64,000 nucleotides of DNA from Candidatus Poribacteria bacterium (GTDB lineage Bacteria > Poribacteria > WGA-4E > WGA-3G). Where the stretch lies: assembly GCA_009841255.1 (NCBI GenBank), contig VXMD01000026.1, positions 1 through 64,000 on the forward strand, in the 5' to 3' direction. Position 1 is the stretch's first letter, and every line of letters starts with the position of its first letter. The translations under genes and the position numbers were made by a program. Below, piece after piece: positions 1 through 8,199 of this stretch. The notes beneath the pieces were generated by a model, which saw only the letters and a program-made list of their open reading frames with translations, had not been told where the DNA came from and ran no database searches.

Positions 1-406
1 TGCCAATTTCTCCATAACCATAGGCGATTCGTTTTCCATCCGGCGACCATGTAGGACGCGTTCGTATCTTCCATTTGTCAAATACCTTTTGTACATTAGA
101 GCCATCTGGATCCATGAGATACAAATCCCAAGTCCCCCATGCCTTCTGCTCACGGTCAGATATGAAAAGGATGTGTTCACCTGTTGGGGACCAAACTGGA
201 GAGATATCATCTGCGCGATGATTGGTTAGATTCACCTGTTCGCTGCCATCAGGATTCATCAGATAGATTTCACGATTCTCTCCTACACCGGCTCTAGCAA
301 ACACAATTTTTGCCGTAGTGGGTGCTTTGGCAGGAACAGGACAAACGTTCGCACATAATATGACGACACTTAGGGTATATAAAACAAGTAGGCGTTTCTC
401 TTGCAT
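1..406 (-). CDS. TolB-like (PD40) beta-propeller protein, 3' end beyond window
   Basis: The reading frame opens at an ATG at 404-406 behind an AAAGGAG ribosome site and runs off the left edge, so the C-terminus is not seen. The N-terminus is a signal peptide (hydrophobic LLVLYTLSVVILC). Propeller blades of the WD40-like PD40 type follow, with the motifs IYLMNPDGS, SPVWSPTG and RPTWSPDGKRIAYG. About 100 bases of its first blade are nearly identical to the next gene upstream (432-1403), so the two are recent tandem paralogues. It is probably exported to the periplasm or cell surface; the ligand is unknown. Only 26 bases separate it from its upstream neighbour, which suggests co-transcription. 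Confidence 0.8.
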   Translation of the reverse strand, partial: MQEKRLLVLYTLSVVILCANVCPVPAKAPTTAKIVFARAGVGENREIYLMNPDGSEQVNLTNHRADDISPVWSPTGEHILFISDREQKAWGTWDLYLMDPDGSNVQKVFDKWKIRTRPTWSPDGKRIAYGYGEIG

Positions 407-431
407 TATAGACTCCTTTGAAAGAAGGACT

Positions 432-1403
432 TCAATTTTTCTTTATTTCGCCCCACTGTGTTGTTAGCAACTGCGGTTGGGGTGATACAGGTAAGGCATA
501 CGCTGGGTCGAACCAATCGCCTGTAAAATGCCAGAATTTTGGATCTGTAAGCTGCACTGGCTCCCCGCCGTCCAATCCAACTTTGAAGATTTGCATCTGC
601 TTTCCGTTTATATACCGGGCATAAAGGAGTTCATCACCCCGTGGCGACCAGACCGGTGAGCTTTCTCTGCCGGTTTCATCAATAACCTGTTGGAGACCTG
701 TGCCATCGCGATTTATGATATAAATCGTCTGTGTATCAACGAACTTTCCTAAAGGCACTTTGTGGAGCCAAGAAAAGGCGAGTTTGTCACCCGATGGTGA
801 CCATTCGGGAGAAGTCAACCACGAAGGTTTTGCGGGTTTAGGGAAGAACACTTTCTGTTTATATGTGCTAACGTTGAGGAGGCTAATTTGCCTGCGTTTA
901 ACCGTTCCCGTGATAAACGCTATCTCTGTGCCATCCGGGGACCATGCTGGAAGACTACCAATCGCCGCTCGCTCCTCTTTTTTTCCGTCTATTGAGGCGA
1001 TATAAATGAACCCTTTGCCCTGCTCGCGTCGCGTATAAGCGATCTGTTCTCCGTCCGGTGCCCAGGTCGGGTGCCTTCTATCCTCTGATTTGCCAAATAC
1101 CCGTTTCACGTTTTTTCCGTCTGCATCCATGAGGTACAGGTCCCGGACTCCATCTCGGTCTGAGGCAAAAAGGATTTGCTCACCTGTTGGCGACCAAACT
1201 GGAGAAATATCGTCTGCGCGATGATTGGTTAGATTTACCTGTTCGCTGCCATCAGGATTCATCAGATAGATTTCCGAATTTTGTTTGTTATCGATTAAGG
1301 AAAATGCGATTTTGGGGGTTTGTGGCGCCTGTGCCAAAACGCTACAAACGCTTGAACAGAAAAATATGAGACTAAAAATAGAAAGAGGTCGTATCAATTT
1401 CAT
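432..1403 (-). CDS. Secreted TolB-like beta-propeller protein with C-terminal TTxWGxIK tail
   Basis: 323 residues. A signal peptide (residues 1-25, ending VLAQA) is followed by about six PD40/TolB blades, each with a core such as SPVWSPTGEQILFASDRDG, HPTWAPDGEQIAYTRR or SPVWSPRGDELLYARY. Proteins of this fold act in the periplasm as binding scaffolds, but no partner can be named here. The last residues are LLTTQWGEIKKN, matching the tail also seen on the neighbouring Kelch and LamG proteins. The ATG has a good GGAGGACC ribosome site. It lies fifth in the same-strand run that starts with the LamG gene at 7731, and the partial gene at 1-406 is its tandem duplicate. Confidence 0.88.
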   Translation of the reverse strand: MKLIRPLSIFSLIFFCSSVCSVLAQAPQTPKIAFSLIDNKQNSEIYLMNPDGSEQVNLTNHRADDISPVWSPTGEQILFASDRDGVRDLYLMDADGKNVKRVFGKSEDRRHPTWAPDGEQIAYTRREQGKGFIYIASIDGKKEERAAIGSLPAWSPDGTEIAFITGTVKRRQISLLNVSTYKQKVFFPKPAKPSWLTSPEWSPSGDKLAFSWLHKVPLGKFVDTQTIYIINRDGTGLQQVIDETGRESSPVWSPRGDELLYARYINGKQMQIFKVGLDGGEPVQLTDPKFWHFTGDWFDPAYALPVSPQPQLLTTQWGEIKKN

Positions 1404-1592
1404 AAAGGTCCTCCACCTACATCTATACTCGCATCTTTATTTTCGGATTCACGTTATCATAACACAAATCTCTCTCGGGATGTAGATATTTTATCGGAGG
1501 TCGCGATTTGAGGATGGCTGCTACCGGGTGTTTTTTGTAGGAGGGAATTCTAATTCTTGGTAATATTGGAAACCATATTTAAACTGGCAGGG

Positions 1593-2687
1593 TTAATTTT
1601 GACGTTCTGCCTTCAACGCTCCCCAGCGCACAGGCAGTTTCCCGACCGCTGTGACGGCACGAAAGCCCGTACCAAATACCGTTACGCTGGTAAAATGTTC
1701 TCTGTTTTCGCCTACGCCCCCGAAGACATAGATGTTGCCGTTGACCGCCGCTGCGCCAAAAGGTAAGACAGGTATTGGCATCGGTGGAATATCACTCCAT
1801 TCCTCTGTCTCTGGGTTATAGATATCAACAGTTGCCAGGTATTGCGGAACTCTGTTTTGCCAAGTGAAACCACCAATCAGATGAATCACATCCTCAAGAA
1901 CAACTGTCGAGAATGCTAACTTCAGGGCGGGCATCTCATTCTTCCGTTCCCAGCGGTTGATTTTCGGATCATATGCCTCAATGACCGTCAAAAAGGGACC
2001 CCCCGCGCCTACTTGCGGCCACCCGCCTCCGCCGATGGCGTAAATGTGATTGTTAACGATTCCTATACCAAATCCATCGCGTTTCGTTGGCATATCTGCC
2101 CGCTTCACCCACGTATCAGTGGCAGGGTCGTAGGCTTCTACGAGGTCAATACGTCCTGGAGCCTTAGGTCCCCTGTCGAAAAGATGAATAGACCCGCCAA
2201 TGCTATAGATTTTACCAGCAATAGCACCTATACCAAAATCCACGCGAGCCACAGACATCCCTTGCTTTCTCGCCCAGGTATCATTCTTCGGGTCGTATGC
2301 CTCTACGATATCCAGAAATTTTAGGTTGACCGCACGATTATCTACCCCATTATAGCCGCCGCAAACATAAATTGTCCCGTTCACTACTGCTACTTCAGCA
2401 CTCGTGCGTGGCGTTGGCATATCTGCGACCTGCTCCCAACTATTCGTTTTTGGATCATACACCTCAACAGTTGAAAGTCCATAGGGACCCCGCCTATTTT
2501 GAAAAGGCGTGCCACCGATGAGATAAATCTTCCCATCGACCACGGCAGTCGCGAAACCTGTTCGCTGGGTCGGGAGTTCGGAGATGACCTGCCACTCGTT
2601 GGCATCGGCTTTTTCGATCGCAAAATGAAGGGCAACCGCGGTAGTCAGTCCAACTGTAACCCATTGTAAAGACCGAAGTATTTTCAA
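1593..2687 (-). CDS. Secreted Kelch-repeat protein with C-terminal WGxLK tail
   Basis: 364 residues starting at a TTG codon with AAGGAA upstream. A signal peptide covers residues 1-29 (ends KADANEW). Six Kelch blades follow with the pattern 'AVVDGKIYLIGG ... VEVYDPKTNSWEQVADMPTPR', giving one complete six-bladed propeller. It ends GKLPVRWGALKAERQN, a divergent copy of the tail shared with other exported proteins in this window. The fold serves in binding or, in some families, catalysis; the function here is not known. It is a paralogue of the next gene upstream (2786-3904), and the 98-base gap fits an operon. Confidence 0.87.
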   Translation of the reverse strand: MKILRSLQWVTVGLTTAVALHFAIEKADANEWQVISELPTQRTGFATAVVDGKIYLIGGTPFQNRRGPYGLSTVEVYDPKTNSWEQVADMPTPRTSAEVAVVNGTIYVCGGYNGVDNRAVNLKFLDIVEAYDPKNDTWARKQGMSVARVDFGIGAIAGKIYSIGGSIHLFDRGPKAPGRIDLVEAYDPATDTWVKRADMPTKRDGFGIGIVNNHIYAIGGGGWPQVGAGGPFLTVIEAYDPKINRWERKNEMPALKLAFSTVVLEDVIHLIGGFTWQNRVPQYLATVDIYNPETEEWSDIPPMPIPVLPFGAAAVNGNIYVFGGVGENREHFTSVTVFGTGFRAVTAVGKLPVRWGALKAERQN

Positions 2688-2785
2688 CGGTATTGATTCC
2701 TTCTTATTAACACAAATAAACCATTGTTAAGGTGAGTTGTGGTGTTCTACTTTGATTTCACCGCGGGGTGTGGATGGTTTTCCTG

Positions 2786-3904
2786 TTACTGTATGTTCTT
2801 AAGGGTGCCCCATGTTTTGAGAAGTTTCCCTGTTGGATCGACGCTTTGAGGGAACCCTTCTGGGGCATAGATCTCAACAGTTGCAACTGGGACCTCATCA
2901 GGATCTGCTCCGGTAAAGATATAGATTTTCCCGTTTATGACCTCAGTCGTATGTCCTAATTTGCTAACCGGCATATCGGGTTTCTGGGTCCAACGACCGG
3001 TTTCAGGGTGATAGATGTCGATTGTTTTAAAATATTTTACATCTAACCCGTTACCTCGAAAAAATCCGCCTATCACGTAAATGTTTCCATCGATGACACT
3101 TGCGGTATGACTCGATTTTGCGGCAGGCATATCACCTATTTCACGCCATTGATTTGTTTTTCGATTATACACTTCCATACTGGAGAGAAAGGGACCTGGA
3201 TGAAATGGAATCTGTGGCCACCCTGTTCCACCCATGACGTAAATCTTCCCGTCCACAACACTGATTGCAGTGCCAGAACGCGCATGGTTCATTTTCTTCG
3301 CTTTCGTCCATGTGTTGGTTGTTGGATTGTAGACCTCCACGGTATCTAAACGCCACGGTTTCTTCTTCTTAATATTATTTGGTGCTCTCCCACCGCTGGC
3401 ATATATTTTTCCATCGACGACACAGGTCCTGGTGATTCTGGGTGTTGGCATGTCTGCTTTCTGCGTCCATGTGTCCGTAATCGGATCATACATTTCCACA
3501 GTTGGAAGTTCTTTAAGCTCCAGTCGTTTAACCTTTCTGGGTTCATCGTTAAGAATGACATCAATCTCAAATCTCTTCAGTTCCAATCCACCAATGGCAT
3601 ATATTTTTCCATTAACAACCGAGGTAGATACGCCAGAGCGAGGTGTCGGCATATCTGCCTTTCGTTCCCATGTGTCGATTTTAGGGTCGTACATTTCTAC
3701 CGTTGAGACGGACAAGTCTCCAAATCCATCAATAGCACCTCCGATTGCATATATCTTTCCATTCACAACACATGTATCAAAACTAGATCGCTGTGTCGGC
3801 ATGTCTGCTTTTCGCGTCCAATTTTCTTCGGCAGTAAGATTCGGAACGTTGGTAACTAACAGGGCACACAGAATCAGGATACCGAAGGTCAAATATATTT
3901 TCAT
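2786..3904 (-). CDS. Secreted Kelch-repeat protein with C-terminal KTWGxLK tail
   Basis: I place the start at the ATG at 3902-3904 (MKIYLTFGILILCALL), which has an AGAGG site and begins directly with the signal peptide; the reading frame is also open to a TTG 30 bases upstream that would add ten non-signal residues. The product has 372 residues. Six Kelch blades (EMYDPKIDTWERKADMPTPRSG and similar) form a propeller. The second blade carries a charged insert of about 20 residues (RFEIDVILNDEPRKVKRLEL). The protein ends TGKLLKTWGTLKNIQ. It begins 26 bases after the stop of the sigma-propeller gene, so the two are almost certainly co-transcribed. Confidence 0.87.
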   Translation of the reverse strand: MKIYLTFGILILCALLVTNVPNLTAEENWTRKADMPTQRSSFDTCVVNGKIYAIGGAIDGFGDLSVSTVEMYDPKIDTWERKADMPTPRSGVSTSVVNGKIYAIGGLELKRFEIDVILNDEPRKVKRLELKELPTVEMYDPITDTWTQKADMPTPRITRTCVVDGKIYASGGRAPNNIKKKKPWRLDTVEVYNPTTNTWTKAKKMNHARSGTAISVVDGKIYVMGGTGWPQIPFHPGPFLSSMEVYNRKTNQWREIGDMPAAKSSHTASVIDGNIYVIGGFFRGNGLDVKYFKTIDIYHPETGRWTQKPDMPVSKLGHTTEVINGKIYIFTGADPDEVPVATVEIYAPEGFPQSVDPTGKLLKTWGTLKNIQ

Positions 3905-3930
3905 GGTTGCCTCTATTTGTAGGACGCATT

Positions 3931-6816
3931 TCAATACCCAGAACTACTCTCTGGGGCGCTGTCTGTCTCGAGGGGGATATGAAACATCCCGTGTTGTTGC
4001 GTAACACTATAAAGCCTGTTATTATTGGCGACGAGAGAAAGAATCTTATCGGGAACATTTGACGAAATCTGTTCCCATTGGCCACGGGCATCTAAGTGAT
4101 AAACCCCTGCTTCACCGATTCCGTAGACTTTGGTGCCATCTGTCGTAAATCTGTCTACGATAGGACGCCCGCCATCACTATCGGTCAAAACGCTCCAGTG
4201 TTCCCCAGTCTGTGAAACCAAGGTTCCGTTGTCTGTTGCGACGTAGATCGTTGGCCCCACAAAGGTTACCTCTTTGAAACGGGTAAAGCGCAGCGGCAAG
4301 CTCGATGTAATGTCTTTCCAACTGTTTCCTTCGTCAAGTGACTGGAACAGATGTCCGTCCCGTTGACCGACGTAGACGGTTTCATCGGAGACCGCTATTT
4401 TGAATCCACCTCTGAAATCCCTATAGGACACTTGACTTGTATCTACCAATCCAGTGTTTGTCCACGCCGGATCCCCCAGTTTCCATTTGAAAAGTTTTCT
4501 TTGGTATTCCACATAGAACGCATCGCGGCTGGCGGTAGCCGTCTCCGTTTGCAGACGAGCTATAGCATAAGGATTAACTGTCTCCCGATCAAAAATGGGG
4601 ACACCTTGAACTGGTATGAGCGTATCACCGTCTGTAGATAAACGGAAAATTTGGAAGTCTTCTGCTTCAGATGAAAGGAAATAAAGGGTGTTGCCAACAA
4701 CTACGAACTTTGACTCAGAAGCGACTTTGATTCTGGGGTTGAGAACGGCTTCGGGGTCATCAACGGGAACTTTTTTCCAAGACTCCCCGGCATCCGAGGA
4801 TTGATAGACTTCATAGCCGGAATGTGCGTATAACCTATTGTTGAATGCAACCAGATCGATGATGAGTGTTCCTGTTATCCCGTTCAAAAAGATGTGCCAT
4901 GAGTTACCGCCATCAGTCGTGCGATGAAGCCCGAATCCGCCGGATTTGTAAAACGTACGCTCGTTCACCATTACAGCGGGGCGGCTACTTGTCCACAACC
5001 AATTCAAGTCCCGTCCAAGTTTTGCCCAAGTTTTACCACCATCTACTGAACGAAATTGATACTCCCCTAATGCCAAGAGCGTTTCACCTACGGCTAAAAC
5101 TGTTATACCTGCTGGTGAACCCTCATGACTGTATTCACTGCCATCCATTATTTCAGTCCACGAGGCTCCCAAGTCAGCTGAATGGAAAATCTTGACTGGG
5201 GACGACCTGTTACGCCAGTTATCCCAGTTATTTCGTATCTCTTGATATACCTCTGTTGGCGTTAATTTCACCAATAGATTGGAACCTGTTCCAACATAAA
5301 GGTTATTTCCAGAGGTTGTTAAGGAACAGACAGCCCGTGATGTATCCACTGGTAGTTTATTCCAGATGCCGACATCGAGACGGTAGAGTCCGTTCTCTGT
5401 GCCAGCAAACACTGTATTATCAACAGCGGCGATTGCGGAGATTTTTTTGCTTGTTAATCCATCGTGAAGGGGTTGCCATTGCGTTCCACCGTCTGTTGAT
5501 CGGAAAATCCCTTCATCTCTCAGGGCAAGGTACATTGTAATGTCGGGTTGTGCCTCACCCGTAATGAGAATTCCGACAGCCTCTCCTTTAGGTCGAGGAC
5601 CGAGTGTCCTCCACGCCTCACCCCTATCCGCCGAAGTGAATATCTCGTCGGCGGAAACGATATACAGGTTTCCCGCGTGGGTTGCCATTGGCATTAGAGA
5701 TTTGTCAATTGGAACACTCTTGTCGATGTGTGTCCATGCGGTCGCGTCTTCTGTTAATCTGTATAGTCCTGACGAGGCAACAGCATAGACGGTTCCTTCA
5801 GGTGTAGCGAAGATATTGCGGATATAACCGGCTGGGGGTCCATTTGTCTGCGTCCACTGTGAAATAGAGAACTTGGAAGAACCCGTTTGGGCATTAGCTG
5901 TTGAGGTCTTCTCAGAAGCCTGCAAAGCGACAGCGTTGATTCTATTGGAGGACACGGTTCGCCCAGCCCGATTTAGCAGATCGGGTTTTGACTGAATGTC
6001 AAGGACGATAGGGGCATCAACGATTTCAATTGTGGGTTCAGATGCCGCCTCAAAACTATAAGGTTTCTGGAAATGGGTGAGGTATCGATCGCTTGCACCC
6101 ATCAGCAACAGCACCAAAACCGCAGCGGTTCCCAAAGCCATCCATGGAATCAACGGTTTCGTAGCAGAAGGGGGGGTGGGTTTCAAGTCAGCGACTTGCC
6201 GCATGATGTTCTGGCTTAAACCCGTCGATATGTGGACGCCACTGAAGACTTCTTGAATGAGGAGTTCCTGATCTGCTTGTAAACGTTCGCGCCCGCGCCG
6301 GAGACGGCTTTTAATCGTGTTCACTGACACCCCCAAGAAGTTGCCTATCTCTTTCGCTGTCATCTCACCGAGATAATAGAGCGTCATCACTGTGCGCTCG
6401 CTTTCTGGGAGTCTTTCGAGAAGTTCTTCGACGATTTCATACCGGCGTTCCGTCGCTTCCGATTCACGTTCCTCAGAAACATAACGTTCATAAGTTAACT
6501 GATCGATTTTCCGTACTGACGTACGCTCCAGCGACTGCATCGCCGATTTGTTCCTTTGGAGCCAGTTAATGCAAAGCCGATTTGCAATGACATACAACCA
6601 TCCAGCAAATTGATGCGGATTTTTGAGGGTCGAGAGTTTTTTGTATGCTTGGAGGAAGGTGTCCTGCGTAATCTCTTCAGCATAGTGAAAATCGCTAATC
6701 TTTCGCCACGCGAGGGCGTGAACACTCCGCTGATATTTTTGCACTAACGTGCTGAAGGCATCATCGTCCCCCGATAAAATGTCGTGAATCAACTGAACAT
6801 CTTCTTTTGTTTCCAC
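3931..6816 (-). CDS. ECF-type sigma factor fused through a membrane helix to a periplasmic BNR/Ycf48-like propeller
   Basis: 961 residues. Residues about 20-85 are sigma-70 region 2 (FSTLVQKYQR, EEITQDTFLQAYKKL, WLYVIANRLCINWLQRN). Residues about 130-180 are region 4 (LPESERTVMTLYYLGEMTAKEIG, VNTIKSRLRRGRERL). A single membrane helix sits at about 224-240 (PWMALGTAAVLVLLLMG). The remaining roughly 700 residues hold repeats of the BNR/photosystem-assembly type (STDGGTQWQPL, SADLGASWTEI, SVDGGKTWAKLG, SSDAGESWKKV). A sigma factor tethered by its own helix to an outside propeller suggests a one-protein trans-membrane transcription sensor. It sits inside an operon of exported propeller and LamG proteins. 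It lacks the WG tail found on them. Confidence 0.9.
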   Translation of the reverse strand: METKEDVQLIHDILSGDDDAFSTLVQKYQRSVHALAWRKISDFHYAEEITQDTFLQAYKKLSTLKNPHQFAGWLYVIANRLCINWLQRNKSAMQSLERTSVRKIDQLTYERYVSEERESEATERRYEIVEELLERLPESERTVMTLYYLGEMTAKEIGNFLGVSVNTIKSRLRRGRERLQADQELLIQEVFSGVHISTGLSQNIMRQVADLKPTPPSATKPLIPWMALGTAAVLVLLLMGASDRYLTHFQKPYSFEAASEPTIEIVDAPIVLDIQSKPDLLNRAGRTVSSNRINAVALQASEKTSTANAQTGSSKFSISQWTQTNGPPAGYIRNIFATPEGTVYAVASSGLYRLTEDATAWTHIDKSVPIDKSLMPMATHAGNLYIVSADEIFTSADRGEAWRTLGPRPKGEAVGILITGEAQPDITMYLALRDEGIFRSTDGGTQWQPLHDGLTSKKISAIAAVDNTVFAGTENGLYRLDVGIWNKLPVDTSRAVCSLTTSGNNLYVGTGSNLLVKLTPTEVYQEIRNNWDNWRNRSSPVKIFHSADLGASWTEIMDGSEYSHEGSPAGITVLAVGETLLALGEYQFRSVDGGKTWAKLGRDLNWLWTSSRPAVMVNERTFYKSGGFGLHRTTDGGNSWHIFLNGITGTLIIDLVAFNNRLYAHSGYEVYQSSDAGESWKKVPVDDPEAVLNPRIKVASESKFVVVGNTLYFLSSEAEDFQIFRLSTDGDTLIPVQGVPIFDRETVNPYAIARLQTETATASRDAFYVEYQRKLFKWKLGDPAWTNTGLVDTSQVSYRDFRGGFKIAVSDETVYVGQRDGHLFQSLDEGNSWKDITSSLPLRFTRFKEVTFVGPTIYVATDNGTLVSQTGEHWSVLTDSDGGRPIVDRFTTDGTKVYGIGEAGVYHLDARGQWEQISSNVPDKILSLVANNNRLYSVTQQHGMFHIPLETDSAPESSSGY

Positions 6817-6861
6817 GAGACTTCCTCCTATACACCTATGACGAAAGTTTTTTTACAGATT

Positions 6862-7731
6862 TCATTGCTTGAGTCGTCCCCATGTTGTGGCGAGTTTTTC
6901 GTGGGGTTCGGCTGCGAGGGGGATACCGGTCTTTGCGCCATTTTGACCCGTCAGATGGTGTGCATGCCCCGATGCGTCTGAAAATTTCTGTGTTCCGTTG
7001 GGTTCATCAAAATGCCACAGCGCAACTGTCTTCGCGTCTTTCTTGAACTTTTCGCGCGGCGTGAACCCTTTTTTGCCGACATTGTAACGAGCGACCCTTG
7101 AGATACGGACCTCATCAATATATCCCGCAAAGGGACCCCAGAAGAAGTTATCGAACACTTTAATTTTTTTTCCAAACCCTCCGAGTGTAAAATCCTTTGG
7201 ATGCTCGAAGTGTGCGAGATCGTGTGCAAGCGTTGTTTTTCGCGGCAGGATCTTTGCGACATCGTTAACAATGGCTGTTGTTTCTTTCTCTCTTGACTGA
7301 AATGCGATGTGATTCCATTGATTCGGGGAAAGTGCTATTATGTACCCTTGCGTAGCAGGTTTGCCCTTCACCGTAATATGCGATCGAAATATTAGGAATA
7401 AATCACCTGTCTGCCAATCAATACCTTCCTTTATGTTCTCCCACTCTCCATTATCGCTCGCGACGCTCATCTCCATCTGTTGGCTGAGAATCATGGCATA
7501 TACATTCCCAGCAGGTGGTGTGGTCGGATAGACCCACGCTTCAACGGTGAGCTCGTCCGTGCCTTTCGGTAAGAGGACACCAAAGGTTTTAAAGTCTAAA
7601 ACCGCAGAGTCGTCCACGCCATCGAGGATTAGATAGTTACCCCCAGCGGGTGAAGGGGGTGGAAACGCTTTAGCACTTAGCGGGATTAAAGCGAGGAAAA
7701 AGAGGCATGTTAGGATGTGTCGGTGTATCAT
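6862..7731 (-). CDS. Secreted LamG-domain protein with C-terminal TTWGxLK tail
   Basis: 289 residues. The ATG has an AAAGGAGAT site. A signal peptide spans residues 1-22 (LFFLALIPLSAKAFP). A concanavalin/LamG jelly-roll follows (residues about 30-230: NYLILDGVDDSAVLDF, ELTVEAWVYPT, QWNHIAFQSR, GYIDEVRISRVARY), then VALWHFDEPNGT, a common end for this family. LamG domains usually bind glycans or proteins outside the cell. The end HEKLATTWGRLKQ matches the tail on the Kelch and TolB proteins downstream. It is the first gene of the same-strand run that includes the sigma-propeller gene 45 bases downstream. Confidence 0.88.
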   Translation of the reverse strand: MIHRHILTCLFFLALIPLSAKAFPPPSPAGGNYLILDGVDDSAVLDFKTFGVLLPKGTDELTVEAWVYPTTPPAGNVYAMILSQQMEMSVASDNGEWENIKEGIDWQTGDLFLIFRSHITVKGKPATQGYIIALSPNQWNHIAFQSREKETTAIVNDVAKILPRKTTLAHDLAHFEHPKDFTLGGFGKKIKVFDNFFWGPFAGYIDEVRISRVARYNVGKKGFTPREKFKKDAKTVALWHFDEPNGTQKFSDASGHAHHLTGQNGAKTGIPLAAEPHEKLATTWGRLKQ

Positions 7732-7930
7732 CTTTTATCTCCTTTTTCGTCTAAAGAGGGAAACTCGTGAGTTTCATATCTTGTAAAATCAAGACGATAT
7801 TGTTAAAGACACAATTTTAAGGCAAAAAGGGTGCATAATGGGAAAAAAAATGAAAAATTGCTTGAAATTGCGGATTTTTTTACGAATTTAAGGGAAAAAA
7901 GAGTGTTGTGTGGATAAGGGGAATAAAAAT

Positions 7931-8134
7931 GGAGCCGGAAACCACATTCCTAATCGGTTCCAAGAGTTTCAGGGATTTCAACTGAACTAACACATGCAAC
8001 GGGAACTTGCAAGTCACACCTTATAGGAATTATGGCTCCGACTACCCAAGGAGGCTCACATAGACACGAGCAAGTTCCGTGCCAATCGAAAATGGGCTGT
8101 TTTGGGCAATTTTTCGGAATATTGCCTATTTTTT
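7931..8134 (+). ncRNA. Candidate free-standing structured RNA of unknown class
   Basis: No reading frame covers this part of the 468-base gap. Pairings seen directly: GGAGCC 7931-7936 with GGCTCC 8034-8039; ATTCCTA 7946-7952 with TAGGAAT 8024-8030; hairpin TGCAA 7995-7999 / TTGCA 8007-8011. The loop and 3' arm of that hairpin (CGGGAACTTGC, 8000-8010) can also pair with GCAAGTTCCG at 8070-8079, giving a pseudoknot or an alternative fold. A factor-independent terminator closes the element on the plus strand, so it is probably transcribed rightward. I see no good promoter, only a weak TTGAAA near 7862. It does not fit tmRNA, RNase P RNA, SRP RNA or 6S RNA by sequence. Confidence 0.5.
8105..8134 (+). 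terminator. Intrinsic terminator of the candidate RNA
   Basis: GGCAAT (8105-8110) pairs with ATTGCC (8121-8126) around a TTTTCGGAAT loop region and is followed by TATTTTTT. The T tract lies on the plus strand only, so it ends rightward transcription and not rtcB, which arrives from the right. A competing pairing exists just upstream (CGAAAAT at 8087-8093 with ATTTTTCG at 8109-8116) that would break this stem, as in an anti-terminator. Confidence 0.65.
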
Positions 8135-8199
8135 GGACATGCTATGATAAAAAAATGCACAGCGTGGCGAAAGTATGTGGGAATCACCGACACTAAAAC

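Noticed and set aside
3432-4004. 190-residue frame antisense to the Kelch gene
   Set aside because: It is a shadow of the repeat-rich Kelch codons, with no ribosome site and no domain.
7931-8134. tmRNA, RNase P RNA, SRP RNA or 6S RNA at this locus
   Set aside because: None of the invariant segments (T-loop GGTTCGAAT, GAGGAAAGTCC, the SRP GNAR loop, or a 6S-type long open bubble) is present.
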